DNA from: Burkholderiales bacterium 67-32
GTDB taxonomy: Bacteria; Pseudomonadota; Gammaproteobacteria; Burkholderiales; Burkholderiaceae_B
Direction: 5' to 3'
DNA: 42,374 nucleotides
Assembly: GCA_001898625.1 (NCBI GenBank)
Contig: MKUP01000007.1
Location: forward strand, 1 to 42,374
A program made the position numbers and the translations under genes. This document shows, one piece after another, positions 9,258 to 17,886 of this stretch (position 1 is its first letter; each line of letters begins with the position of its first letter). The notes below the pieces were generated by a model, which was given only the letters and a program-made list of their open reading frames with translations, did not search any database and was not told the DNA's origin.

Positions 9258-10181
9258 ATGAAGCCCGGCCGCCGCGCCTTCTTCCTGCCCCGCATGCTTT
9301 CCGACGCGCCCTGGCCGGCCTTCTGCCAGCGCCTGGCGCGCATGGCCCGTGGCCAGGTCAGCGATGAGACGCCGCAGGCCGATGCCCCTGGGCGCGCGCG
9401 CCTGGTCGTGGCCCGGGAAGAGGATGTCTATCACGCCGCCGCGCTGTGCCGCGAGTTCGGCGTGCTGCTGGTGCAGCCCGGCGCGCGCGAGGCGGCCCTG
9501 CCGGCCGAACGCGGCTGGCTGCGGCTGGACACCTCGCAACTGGCGGCGATCGAATCCTTCGACGAACGCGCCGGCACCATCGTGGTGCAGGCGGGCTGCT
9601 CCATGGGAGCGCTGCGCGAGCGGCTGGCGGGAACGCCGTGGCGCTGGCATGCGGGGGCCGACCTCGAACCCGTCGGGGCCTGGCTGCTGCGTACCCGGGG
9701 CTGGCTGCCGGGCCGCTGCCGGGACTCGGGCCTGGACGCCGCCCAGGTGCTGCTGGCCGGCGGCGCGTTCGAACAATTGGGCCCTTTCGGGGTCGAATCC
9801 ACCCAGCCGCTGCGTTCCGCGTCGGCCAGCCGCCTGGTGTCCGACCTGTTCCAACTGGCCACCGACTCCGCCGTCGCCGCGATGCTGGAGCTGCCGGTCT
9901 GGCCGGCCGGCTACCGGCTCGACGCGCTCGTGCCGCGCGCGGCGGCGGGCGGCGAACCGGTGCCCAATCCCGCTCATTTCCTGCTGGGCAGCGAAGGCAC
10001 CCTGGCCTGGGCCGGACGATTCCGGCTGCGTTTGCGCGATGCCGGGGAAGCCCCCCCGGTGCTGTCCGTCCAGGAGCGCGAAGACCGCGCTTCAGGCAGG
10101 GAAACCCCGGCCGACCGGCTCGACGCCATGGTCAAGGCCACGTTCGACGCGGGGAGTGTTTTCCCCTCGTCGGTTGTCTAA
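9258..10181 (+). CDS. Divergent FAD-binding (PCMH/GlcD-GlcE-like) domain protein
   Basis: A 307-residue protein; the ATG at 9258 is chosen because upstream residues are not domain-like. Residues 30-240 have the layout of an FAD_binding_4 (PCMH) domain: RARLVVAREEDVYHAAALCR, a strand-turn equivalent to the usual GGxT loop but reading PGAR, then a LDTSQLAAIESFDERAGTIVV segment (residues about 91-111) followed by QAGCSMGALRERL and late on LLGSEGTLAWAGRFRLRL. The C-terminal substrate-binding cap of glycolate oxidase or lactate dehydrogenase proteins is missing and the flavin loop is degenerate. It resembles GlcE most in size. It may bind FAD poorly or act as a partner subunit; no GlcD or GlcF is adjacent. 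It lies just upstream of maeB. Function unknown. Confidence 0.6.
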   Translation: MKPGRRAFFLPRMLSDAPWPAFCQRLARMARGQVSDETPQADAPGRARLVVAREEDVYHAAALCREFGVLLVQPGAREAALPAERGWLRLDTSQLAAIESFDERAGTIVVQAGCSMGALRERLAGTPWRWHAGADLEPVGAWLLRTRGWLPGRCRDSGLDAAQVLLAGGAFEQLGPFGVESTQPLRSASASRLVSDLFQLATDSAVAAMLELPVWPAGYRLDALVPRAAAGGEPVPNPAHFLLGSEGTLAWAGRFRLRLRDAGEAPPVLSVQEREDRASGRETPADRLDAMVKATFDAGSVFPSSVV

Positions 10182-10251
10182 CCCGTGCCGGGAGCGGATA
10201 ATCCGCACCTCGCATAACTTCGTGTGACCGCCTCTGCGGGCGTTATTTTCC

Positions 10252-12573
10252 ATGGCTCAACCCCTCGATCCCAACCTGCGCAAGGCCGCCCTCGAATATC
10301 ACGAGTACGGCCGTCCGGGCAAGATTTCCATCGCCCCGACCAAGCAGCTCGTCAACCAGCGCGACCTGGCATTGGCCTATTCTCCGGGGGTGGCGGCGGC
10401 GTGCGAAGCCATCGTCGACGATCCCGCCGCGGCGTTCCGCTACACCGCGCGCGGCAACCTGGTGGGTGTGATCTCCAACGGCACCGCCGTGCTGGGCCTG
10501 GGCAACATCGGGCCGCTGGCGTCCAAGCCGGTCATGGAAGGCAAGGCGGTCCTGTTCAAGAAATTCGCCGGCATCGACGTGTTCGACATCGAGGTCAACG
10601 AGACCGACCCCGACAAGCTGGTCGACATCATCGCGGCGCTCGAACCGACCTTCGGCGGCATCAACCTGGAAGACATCAAGGCGCCGGAATGCTTCGCGGT
10701 CGAACGCCGAGCCCGCCAGCGCATGAACATCCCGGTGTTCCACGACGACCAGCATGGCACGGCCATCACCGTGGCGGCCGCCGTGCTGAACGGCCTGACC
10801 GTGGTCGGCAAGAAGATCGACGAAGTCAAGCTGGTGGCGTCGGGCGCGGGCGCCGCGGCGCTGGCCTGCCTGAACCTGCTGGTCGACCTGGGTCTGCCCC
10901 TTGCCAACGTCTGGGTGACCGACATCGAGGGCGTGGTCTGGAAGGGCCGCACCACGCTGATGGATCCCGACAAGGAACGTTTCTCGCAGGAAACCGACAA
11001 GCGCACGCTGGCCGAGGTCATCGAAGGCGCCGACGTATTCCTGGGCCTGTCCGCCGGCGGCGTGCTCAAGCCCGAGATGGTGGCGGCCATGGCCAAGCAG
11101 CCGCTGATCCTGGCGCTGGCCAACCCCACGCCGGAAATCCTGCCCGAGATCGTGAAGTCGGTGCGCGACGACGCCGTCATCGCCACCGGCCGTTCGGACT
11201 ATCCGAACCAGGTCAACAACGTGCTGTGCTTCCCGTACATCTTCCGGGGCGCCCTGGACGTGGGCGCGACCACCATCACGCGCGAGATGGAGATCGCCAC
11301 CGTGCACGCGATCGCCGAACTGGCGCGCCAGGAGCAGAGCGAGATCGTCGCGGCCGCCTATGACGTGTCCGACCTCGCGTTCGGTCCGGAATACCTGATA
11401 CCCAAGCCTTTCGACCCTCGCCTGATCGTGCGCATCGCGCCCGCCGTGGCGCGCGCGGCCATGGACTCGGGCGTGGCCACGCGGCCGATCGCCGACATGG
11501 ACGCCTACGTCGAGCAACTGCAGCAGTTCGTCTATCACTCCGGTGCCTTCATGCGCCCTCTGTATGGCGCGGCGCGCCGCACGGTGCGCGAGGGCGGCAA
11601 GGCCCGCATCGTCTACACCGAGGGCGAGGACGAGCGCGTGCTGCGCGCGGTGCAGGCGGTGGTGGACGACGGCCTGGCCCGGCCCATCCTGGTCGGCCGT
11701 CCTGCGGTGCTGGCCAAGCGCATCGAGAAGCTGGGCCTGCGCATGCGCCTGGGGCAGGACGTCGAGGTCACGAACACCGAATTCGACGAGCGCCACCGTA
11801 ATTATTCCCAGACCTACTGGGACATGACCAAGCGCAAGGGCATCACCAAGGAATACGCGAAGATCGAGATGCGCCGGCGCCTGACGCTGATCGGCGCGAT
11901 GATGGTCCACCAGGGCGACGCCGACGGCATGATCTGCGGTACGGTCGGCCCCTATGGCAACCACCTGCAGTTCATCGACGAGGTCATCGGCCGCAATCCC
12001 AGCGCCAAGGTCTACGCCGCGATGAACTTCCTGGTGCTGCCGCAGCGCACCGTGGTGCTGGTCGACACGCACGTGAACGAGAATCCCGACGCCGACCAGT
12101 TGGCCGAGATCACCATCATGGCGGCCGAGGAAATGAAGCGCCTGGGCGTCGAGCCCAAGGCCGCGCTGCTGTCGCATTCGAACTTCGGTTCCAGCGATTC
12201 GCCGTCGGCGGTCAAGATGCGCGAGGCCCTGGCGCTGATCCAGGAACGTGCGCCGTGGCTGGAAGTGGACGGCGAGATGCACGGCGACTGCGCCATCGAC
12301 GAAGCGGTCCGCAACCGCATCATGCCCGACAGCAAGCTCAAGGGCGAAGCCAACCTGCTGGTGTGCCCCACCATCGAGTCGGCCAACATCGCCTACAACC
12401 TGCTGAAGACGGCGGCCGGCAACAACGTGGCCATCGGTCCCATCCTGCTCGGCTGCAAGGCTCCGATCAACATCCTGACCGCCAGTTCGACGGTGCGCCG
12501 CATCATCAACATGACCGCGCTGACGGTCATGGACGCCAACGCCTCGCGCCTGGATGGCAGCGGCGGACGCTGA
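10252..12573 (+). CDS. maeB: NADP-dependent malic enzyme with C-terminal phosphotransacetylase-like domain
   Basis: A 773-residue two-domain protein, the normal architecture and size of proteobacterial MaeB (E. coli 759). Residues 1-430 are malic enzyme: [15 protein letters not shown] and [18 protein letters not shown] near the N-terminus, [11 protein letters not shown] in the middle, and the GAGAAALAC nucleotide-binding stretch. Residues about 440-770 are a phosphotransacetylase-like domain that regulates the enzyme through acetyl-CoA in E. coli and is not catalytic. It decarboxylates malate to pyruvate with formation of NADPH in the cytosol. The start is the ATG at 10252 with no strong ribosome site. 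A 13 bp palindrome (GCGGATAATCCGC, 10194-10206) sits 45 bp upstream. Confidence 0.96.
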   Translation: MAQPLDPNLRKAALEYHEYGRPGKISIAPTKQLVNQRDLALAYSPGVAAACEAIVDDPAAAFRYTARGNLVGVISNGTAVLGLGNIGPLASKPVMEGKAVLFKKFAGIDVFDIEVNETDPDKLVDIIAALEPTFGGINLEDIKAPECFAVERRARQRMNIPVFHDDQHGTAITVAAAVLNGLTVVGKKIDEVKLVASGAGAAALACLNLLVDLGLPLANVWVTDIEGVVWKGRTTLMDPDKERFSQETDKRTLAEVIEGADVFLGLSAGGVLKPEMVAAMAKQPLILALANPTPEILPEIVKSVRDDAVIATGRSDYPNQVNNVLCFPYIFRGALDVGATTITREMEIATVHAIAELARQEQSEIVAAAYDVSDLAFGPEYLIPKPFDPRLIVRIAPAVARAAMDSGVATRPIADMDAYVEQLQQFVYHSGAFMRPLYGAARRTVREGGKARIVYTEGEDERVLRAVQAVVDDGLARPILVGRPAVLAKRIEKLGLRMRLGQDVEVTNTEFDERHRNYSQTYWDMTKRKGITKEYAKIEMRRRLTLIGAMMVHQGDADGMICGTVGPYGNHLQFIDEVIGRNPSAKVYAAMNFLVLPQRTVVLVDTHVNENPDADQLAEITIMAAEEMKRLGVEPKAALLSHSNFGSSDSPSAVKMREALALIQERAPWLEVDGEMHGDCAIDEAVRNRIMPDSKLKGEANLLVCPTIESANIAYNLLKTAAGNNVAIGPILLGCKAPINILTASSTVRRIINMTALTVMDANASRLDGSGGR

Positions 12574-13804
12574 TCCCGCCCAAGGGGCCGCGCGAGCGGC
12601 TCCTACCGTGCCGGTGCTGCGGCCCGCATGCACCGGCCTCGTGCTTGCCGGCGGCGGCGCCCGCGCCGCCTACCAGGTAGGCGTGCTCAAGGCCATCGTC
12701 CGCATCCTGGGCGAGCGTCCCGGCGGCCTGCACGCCAATCCCTTCCACGTCCTGTGCGGCACCTCGGCCGGCGCCATCAACGCCGCCGTGCTGGCCTGCG
12801 GCGCCCATCACCTGCCGCAGACGATCGAGCACATGCTGGACGTCTGGGAGAATTTCCACGCCGCCCAGGTCTACCGGACCGATGCGCTGCGCACCGTGCG
12901 CGGCGGGGGAAGCTGGCTGTCCATGCTGTCGTTCGCGCTGATGATGGCCCGCGTGGGCCGGAGCAAGCAGCCCGCGCTGCTGGACAACCAGCCCCTGGGA
13001 GAACTGCTGCGCGGCGTGCTGGACTTCGGCCGGCTGGACGCCAACCTGGCCGACGGCGTGGTCCAGGCGCTGGCCATCGCCGCCACCGGTTACACCTCGG
13101 GCCAGCACATCACCTTCTATCAGTCGGCCTACGAAATCGAGCCGTGGCGCCGCTCGCTGCGCGTGGCGGTGCGGGCCGAGATCGGCGTCGAGCACCTGCT
13201 GGCGTCCAGCGCGATTCCGTTCGTGTTCCCGGCGCGGCGGCTGCTGGTGCACGGCGAGCCCGAGTGGTGCGGCGACGGTTCCATGCGGCAGCTCGCTCCC
13301 ATCAGTCCCGCGATCCACCTGGGCGCCGGCCGTGTGCTGATCATCAGCGGCGGCCATTCCGAGGCGGACCCCCGGCGCCGGACCGGGGCACCCACTTACC
13401 CGACGCTGGCCCAGATCGGCGGCCATGCCTTGTCCAACATCTTCCTGGACAGCCTGGACGCCGACATCGAGCGCATCCAGCGCATCAACCAGACCCTGTT
13501 GCGGCTGCCGGCCGAAGAGCGCTGGAGCGGGACGCTGCGCCCTATACGCGTGCTATCGATATCACCCAGCCAGCGCCTGGACGAGATCGCCGGCCGCCAC
13601 CTGGACAGCCTGCCGCCGGCGATGCGTACGCTGATGCGGGGCATGGGCGTCTCGTCCGGTCCCGACGCGCTGACCGGCGCCTCCCTGGCGTCCTACCTGC
13701 TGTTCGAGCCCGGCTACACGCGCGAGTTGATCGCCCTGGGGTTTGGCGATACGCTCATTCGCAGCGACGAGGTGCTGGCTTTCTTCCGTACCGACGAGGA
13801 ATAG
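12554..13804 (+). CDS. Patatin-like phospholipase family protein
   Basis: A 416-residue protein with a patatin acyl-hydrolase core. The oxyanion-hole glycine loop GGGARAAYQVG lies at 33-43, the nucleophile elbow GTSAG at 69-73 (Ser71), and the dyad aspartate in CGDGS at 239-243 (Asp241). Such enzymes hydrolyse ester bonds of lipids with a Ser-Asp dyad; this group is cytoplasmic and its physiological substrate is usually unknown. No signal peptide is seen. The ATG at 12554 overlaps the end of maeB by 20 bp; a GTG at 12608 would start just before the conserved core and directly after a strong hairpin (12583-12604). The ribonuclease gene starts 2 bp after its stop. Confidence 0.87.
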   Translation: MAAADADPAQGAARAAPTVPVLRPACTGLVLAGGGARAAYQVGVLKAIVRILGERPGGLHANPFHVLCGTSAGAINAAVLACGAHHLPQTIEHMLDVWENFHAAQVYRTDALRTVRGGGSWLSMLSFALMMARVGRSKQPALLDNQPLGELLRGVLDFGRLDANLADGVVQALAIAATGYTSGQHITFYQSAYEIEPWRRSLRVAVRAEIGVEHLLASSAIPFVFPARRLLVHGEPEWCGDGSMRQLAPISPAIHLGAGRVLIISGGHSEADPRRRTGAPTYPTLAQIGGHALSNIFLDSLDADIERIQRINQTLLRLPAEERWSGTLRPIRVLSISPSQRLDEIAGRHLDSLPPAMRTLMRGMGVSSGPDALTGASLASYLLFEPGYTRELIALGFGDTLIRSDEVLAFFRTDEE

Positions 13805-13806
13805 GG

Positions 13807-14199
13807 ATGTCTTCGACTCTAGGCCGTTTTCTGCGCGGATTCGCGATCGCGCTGCTGTGGCTGGCGCTGGGAGCCGGCGCCTGGGCCCGTGGGCCCGTGC
13901 CCGGCACGGTCGATGCGCGCGACCTGCCGCCCGAGGCGCGCCAGGTGCTGGCGCAGATCCAGCAGGGCGGGCCGTTCCGGCATGCCCGCGATGGCGTGAC
14001 GTTTTATAACCGCGAACGCCTTTTGCCCATGCGGGCGCGTGGGTACTATACCGAGTACACCGTGCCCACGCCCGGTGCGCGCAATCGCGGCGCCCGGCGC
14101 ATCGTCGCCGGCAAGGGCGATACAGGCAACCCCGCCACCAGTGGAGAATACTGGTATACCGCCGATCACTACGCGTCGTTCCGGCGCATCCAGGAGTGA
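13807..14199 (+). CDS. Secreted ribonuclease of the RNase Sa/barnase (N1/T1) family
   Basis: A 130-residue protein with an N-terminal Sec-type signal (about 1-27, hydrophobic AIALLWLALGAGAWA) and a mature domain of about 100 residues. The catalytic region follows Streptomyces RNase Sa almost residue for residue: TEYTVPTPGARNRGARRIV at 82-100, then YWYTADHYASF at 115-125. Glu83, Arg94, Arg98 and His121 align with the active-site Glu54, Arg65, Arg69 and His85 of RNase Sa. Such enzymes cut single-stranded RNA after guanine. The gene begins 2 bp after the patatin stop and ends 3 bp before a barstar-type inhibitor gene, the classic toxin-inhibitor order. Export to periplasm or medium is predicted; its natural target is unknown. 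Confidence 0.9.
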   Translation: MSSTLGRFLRGFAIALLWLALGAGAWARGPVPGTVDARDLPPEARQVLAQIQQGGPFRHARDGVTFYNRERLLPMRARGYYTEYTVPTPGARNRGARRIVAGKGDTGNPATSGEYWYTADHYASFRRIQE

Positions 14200-14202
14200 T
14201 CC

Positions 14203-14646
14203 ATGTCCTCGAATGCGAGAAACCTGAACGAATGCCTCAAGACCGGCGGCGCCCTGGCCGGCCCGGACCTCGACGTGAAGGCCTTGCTCCAGGCCGCGCG
14301 GCACTTGAAGCTGGCCGTCTACGAGGTTGACTGTTCGCGCGCCAAGAGCAAGTCCGCCGTGTTGCGGGCGATCGCCAACGCGGTCGATTTCCCCGAGCAT
14401 TTCGGCGGCAACCTCGATGCCTTGTACGATTGCCTGTGCGATACGGTGCTCGATCAGCCGGCCGGCATGGTGTTGGCGCTGTGGCAGTTGCACCAGGACG
14501 ATCCCGGCTTGTCCGAGCATGCGGCGGCCATCGCCCAGGTGGGCGAGGACGTGGTCGAATTCGCGCGGGAAAACGGCAAGGCTTTCACCTTCGTGCTGGA
14601 CAAGGCCGACGGCGCGGCCGAACCCGGCCGCACCGATTCCGCCTGA
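14203..14646 (+). CDS. Barstar-family ribonuclease inhibitor
   Basis: A 147-residue cytosolic protein. The diagnostic barstar block FPEHFGGNLDALYDCL lies at 63-78; Asp72 and Asp76 align with Asp35 and Asp39 of Bacillus barstar, Asp39 being the residue that plugs the barnase active site. It is longer than barstar (90 residues), with about 35 extra residues at the N-terminus and an acidic, flexible C-terminal tail. The ATG lies 3 bp after the ribonuclease stop, so the two are co-translated, as needed for an inhibitor that protects the producing cell from enzyme retained in the cytosol. Binding to the adjacent RNase is inferred from family and position. Confidence 0.9.
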   Translation: MSSNARNLNECLKTGGALAGPDLDVKALLQAARHLKLAVYEVDCSRAKSKSAVLRAIANAVDFPEHFGGNLDALYDCLCDTVLDQPAGMVLALWQLHQDDPGLSEHAAAIAQVGEDVVEFARENGKAFTFVLDKADGAAEPGRTDSA

Positions 14647-14661
14647 ATCCCGGCGCTTCTC

Positions 14662-15588
14662 CTATCCCTGCCGGACGCGGCGCCGGTACTCCGAAGGCGA
14701 CAGGCCGAAACGCTGATGGAAGCGGCGGGTGAAATACGCCTCGTCGCTGAAGCCGACGGCGTTGGCGATCTCGAAGATGCGGTCTTCGCTGTGGGCAAGC
14801 AGATCCTGGGCGCGGTCCATCCGCTTGACCGTCACCCAGTCGACGAAAGCCAGCCCCGTGTGCTTCTTCAACAACTGCAACAGATAGTTGGGCGACAGGA
14901 ACGCCGCTTCGGCCACGCTGTAGAGGGAAAGCGGCTTGTCCAGGTTTTCGTCGATGTGGCGTATCGCGCGTTTCAGCGCGTCGGTGCGGCCCTGGAGGTA
15001 GATGCGGCGTTCGGTCAGGCCGCGCAGTTCCGCTTCGAAGCGTTCGGTGGTGAAGCCGATCAACTCCAGCAGCGTGCCGCGTATGCGTTCCAGCGTGCCG
15101 AGCCGGCGCCGATGGTTGAGCGCGGTCATGTGGCGCAGCAAGCCCTGGATGTGGGCGAATTCCTGGTCGTCGAACCCGAAGTCGATGTGCCCTTCGTACA
15201 GGAACGGCGCCAGCTCGGGGTAGTCCGTCAGCGAGACCTCCTCCATTTCCAGCGGTGACAGGTCGAAGTCGCGGCGCAGGAAGTTGGTGGCGAAATTGAT
15301 GATGGTGTAGCTGGGCTCGCAGGGGTTGTAGGCGCAGTGCACCCGGTAGGGCAGCACGAAGATCAGCGATCGCGCGCGATACTGGCGGCGCTGCCCGCTG
15401 ATGACCTGGCTGGCGCCGCCCGTGGCGTTGACCTGGATCTGGAAGAACTCGTGGCGGTGCGGCGTGGAGACCGCGGGCCGGACCGTGTGGTCCCGGATGT
15501 CGAAGTCCAGGCGTTCGGACCGCTCGACCATGCGGTAAGTCTTGATCGACGGGTCGTCGACCCGGATGCCCACGGCGTCGCTGTGCAT
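14662..15588 (-). CDS. AraC-family transcriptional regulator
   Basis: A 308-residue regulator with an N-terminal cupin-like effector domain (about 1-110; HRHEFFQIQVNATG) and a C-terminal double helix-turn-helix (about 205-308; LSLYSVAEAAFLSPNYLLQLLKK would span the first HTH, and IFEIANAVGFSDEAYFTRRF the second, followed by GLSPSEYRR). It is the last gene, on the same strand, of the large catabolic cluster running from 27358 and most likely controls it in response to the pathway substrate or an intermediate. It lies 52 bp after the CBS-domain gene and converges on the barstar gene with 15 bp between stops. Confidence 0.9.
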   Translation of the reverse strand: MHSDAVGIRVDDPSIKTYRMVERSERLDFDIRDHTVRPAVSTPHRHEFFQIQVNATGGASQVISGQRRQYRARSLIFVLPYRVHCAYNPCEPSYTIINFATNFLRRDFDLSPLEMEEVSLTDYPELAPFLYEGHIDFGFDDQEFAHIQGLLRHMTALNHRRRLGTLERIRGTLLELIGFTTERFEAELRGLTERRIYLQGRTDALKRAIRHIDENLDKPLSLYSVAEAAFLSPNYLLQLLKKHTGLAFVDWVTVKRMDRAQDLLAHSEDRIFEIANAVGFSDEAYFTRRFHQRFGLSPSEYRRRVRQG

Positions 15589-15640
15589 GGCGCCTCTTGT
15601 CTCCCATGGTGGTGCCAGCGACGCCGGCGCGGCCGTGGCC

Positions 15641-16117
15641 TTATCTGACGGCGTGTTCCGGAGCCGGCCAGTCGCCGATGTAGGACATCAGCATGCGGTT
15701 CTCGAAGCTCTGCTGTTCATGGACCGCCTTGGCGACATCATGGAACGAAACCACGCCTTGCAGCAAGCCTCGGGCCACCACCGGGATGTAGGACTGGTGG
15801 TGCGACACCATCAGCGAGCGCAGCACGTGCAGGTCCATGTCGGGCTGGGCGACGATGGGCTCGGGATTCATCACGTGCGATACCCGCAGTTCGGCCACGG
15901 GCGGGGTCGGTCCCTGCCGCAGTTCCTTCTGGCGCCGGGCCAGCACGCGGATCACTTCGCTGAAGGTCAGGAGGCCCGCCAGGATGTGCCGGTCCATGAC
16001 GACCAGCGAGCCGATGTCCTGGTCGGCCATGGTGATGACGCATTCGGACAGGGGCGTGTCCGGCGCCACCGTGTACAGCGCCTTGTCCTGGATCCTGAGT
16101 ATGTCGCTGACTCGCAT
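15641..16117 (-). CDS. CBS-domain pair protein
   Basis: A 158-residue protein made of two tandem CBS motifs (about 1-60 and 75-140) and little else. The start at ATG 16117 has GGAG about 9 bp upstream and gives MRVSDILRIQDKALYTVAPD, a usual CBS beginning; the frame runs on upstream inside the dehydratase gene but that part is not conserved. CBS pairs bind adenosine nucleotides (AMP, ATP, SAM) and act as energy sensors or regulatory modules. It lies 19 bp after the dehydratase stop and before the AraC gene, so it seems part of the same transcript, though similar stand-alone CBS proteins are common and may have nothing to do with the pathway. Confidence 0.88.
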   Translation of the reverse strand: MRVSDILRIQDKALYTVAPDTPLSECVITMADQDIGSLVVMDRHILAGLLTFSEVIRVLARRQKELRQGPTPPVAELRVSHVMNPEPIVAQPDMDLHVLRSLMVSHHQSYIPVVARGLLQGVVSFHDVAKAVHEQQSFENRMLMSYIGDWPAPEHAVR

Positions 16118-16136
16118 CGTGTGTCTCCGAACGTCT

Positions 16137-17858
16137 TCACGGTCTTGGCCCGGGCGGCGTGCCAAGCAGGAAATCGAAATCGCAGCCGCCGTCGGCCTGC
16201 AGCACGTGCTGCTGGTAGAGGCGGGCATAGCCGCGTTCGGCCCGCGGCGGCGCGGCCGGCGATTCGGCGCGCCGCCGTGCCAGCTCCGCTTCGGGCACCA
16301 GCAGGTCGATGCGGCGGTCCTTGACGCTCAGGCGTATGCGGTCGCCGTCGCGGATCAATCCGATGGGGCCGCCTGCGGCGGCCTCGGGCGCGACGTGGAG
16401 CACGATGGTGCCGTAGGCGGTCCCGCTCATGCGGGCGTCCGAGATGCGGACCATGTCCTTGACGCCGCGCGCGGCCAGTTTCTTCGGGATGGGCAGGTAG
16501 CCGGCCTCGGGCATGCCGCTGCCGCTGGTGGGGCCGGCGTTCTGCAGCACCAGGAAATCGTCGGCCTCTACGTCCAGGTCGGGGTCGTCGATGCGGCGCG
16601 ACAAATCCTCCAGCGACGCGAAGACGACCGCCCGGCCTTCCTTCTCGAACAGCGCCTTGTCGGCGGCCGAGCGTTTCAGGATGGCGCCGCGCGGCGCCAG
16701 CGAGCCGAACAGCGCCACCAGTCCGCCCACCGGTTCGACCGGATCGCTGGCTTGCTTGACGACGGTATGGTCCACCCAGGCGCCGCGCTCGGCCTCCAGG
16801 CGCTCGCCCAGCGTCTCGCCGGTGATGGTCAGGGCGTCCAGGTGCAGGGTGGGCGCCAGTTCCCGCAGCACGGCGGACAGGCCGCCGGCAGCGTAGAAGT
16901 CCTCCATGTAGTGGTCGCCGGTGGGTTTCAGGTTGACCAGCACCGGCGTGGTGTCGGACCACGCATTCAGTTCCTCCAGCGACACGGGTATGCCCAGCCG
17001 GCCGGCGATGGCCGTCAGGTGGATGATGGCGTTGGTCGAGCCGCCCAGCGCGAGCAGCACGCGCACCGCGTTCTCCACCGACTTGGGGGTGATGACCTGG
17101 CTTGGCCGTATCGGCTGGTGGATGAGACGGACGGCCAGGGCGCCGCTGGCCTCGGCGGCGCGCAGTCGGTCCGCGTGCACGGCGGGAATGGCGGCGGTGC
17201 CCGGCAGCGACATGCCCAGCGCCTCGGCGATGCAGGCCATGGTGCTGGCGGTGCCCATGACCGCGCAGGTGCCGGCGGTGGTGGCCAGCCGGCCTTCGAT
17301 CTGCCCGATCTCCTGGCCGGCGATGTCGCCCGCCCGGTAGCGGGCCCAGAAGCGCCGGCAGTCGGTGCAGGCCCCCAGCTTCTCGCCCTTGTGGCGGCCG
17401 GTCATCATGGGGCCGGTCACCAGTTGCACCGCGGGCACGTCGGCCGCAGCGGCGCCCATCAACTGCGCTGGCACCGTCTTGTCACAGCCGCCGATCAGCA
17501 CCACCGAGTCCATGGGCTGGGCGCGCACCATCTCTTCCACGTCCATGCTCATCAGATTGCGGAACATCAGCGAGGTCGGGCTCAGGAACACCTCTCCCAG
17601 CGAAATGGTGGGGAAGTCGATGGGCAGGCCGCCCGCCGCCAGCACGCCGCGCTTGACCGCCTCGACCAGCTCGGGCATGCCGCGATGGCAGTTGTTGAAG
17701 CCCGAGCCGCTCGAGGCGATGCCCACCACGGGCCGCTCGAGCATCTCGGTGGAGTAGCCCATCGACTTGGCGAAGGACCGGCGCAGGTACATGGCGAAGC
17801 CGAAGTCGCCGTAGTTGGTCAGGCCGCGCGCCAGTCCGTGTTCCTGTTGTTCTTCCAT
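16137..17858 (-). CDS. IlvD/Edd-family dehydratase (sugar-acid dehydratase type)
   Basis: A 573-residue iron-sulfur dehydratase. Cys57 (FNNCHRG), Cys125 (GGCDKTVPA) and Cys198 (GTCAVMGTAST) are the cluster ligands expected in the [2Fe-2S] branch. The N-terminus with MYLRRSFAKSMGYS and the length match L-arabonate/D-xylonate-type dehydratases rather than the biosynthetic IlvD (about 615) or Edd (about 600). Such enzymes remove water from 2,3-dihydroxy acids to give 2-keto-3-deoxy acids in the cytosol. The start is the ATG at 17858, 28 bp after the aldehyde dehydrogenase stop. In this cluster it presumably processes an acid made by the upstream oxidative steps; the exact substrate is unknown. 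Confidence 0.9.
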   Translation of the reverse strand: MEEQQEHGLARGLTNYGDFGFAMYLRRSFAKSMGYSTEMLERPVVGIASSGSGFNNCHRGMPELVEAVKRGVLAAGGLPIDFPTISLGEVFLSPTSLMFRNLMSMDVEEMVRAQPMDSVVLIGGCDKTVPAQLMGAAAADVPAVQLVTGPMMTGRHKGEKLGACTDCRRFWARYRAGDIAGQEIGQIEGRLATTAGTCAVMGTASTMACIAEALGMSLPGTAAIPAVHADRLRAAEASGALAVRLIHQPIRPSQVITPKSVENAVRVLLALGGSTNAIIHLTAIAGRLGIPVSLEELNAWSDTTPVLVNLKPTGDHYMEDFYAAGGLSAVLRELAPTLHLDALTITGETLGERLEAERGAWVDHTVVKQASDPVEPVGGLVALFGSLAPRGAILKRSAADKALFEKEGRAVVFASLEDLSRRIDDPDLDVEADDFLVLQNAGPTSGSGMPEAGYLPIPKKLAARGVKDMVRISDARMSGTAYGTIVLHVAPEAAAGGPIGLIRDGDRIRLSVKDRRIDLLVPEAELARRRAESPAAPPRAERGYARLYQQHVLQADGGCDFDFLLGTPPGPRP

Positions 17859-17886
17859 GTCTTGGTCCTGTCGGGTGGCGCGGCGG

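Noticed and set aside
10243-12633. Long antisense frame (796 residues) opposite maeB, and a similar one (28540-31251) opposite tkt
   Set aside because: His/Gln/Arg/Asp-rich antisense shadows of strongly coding genes; no domain, no ribosome site.
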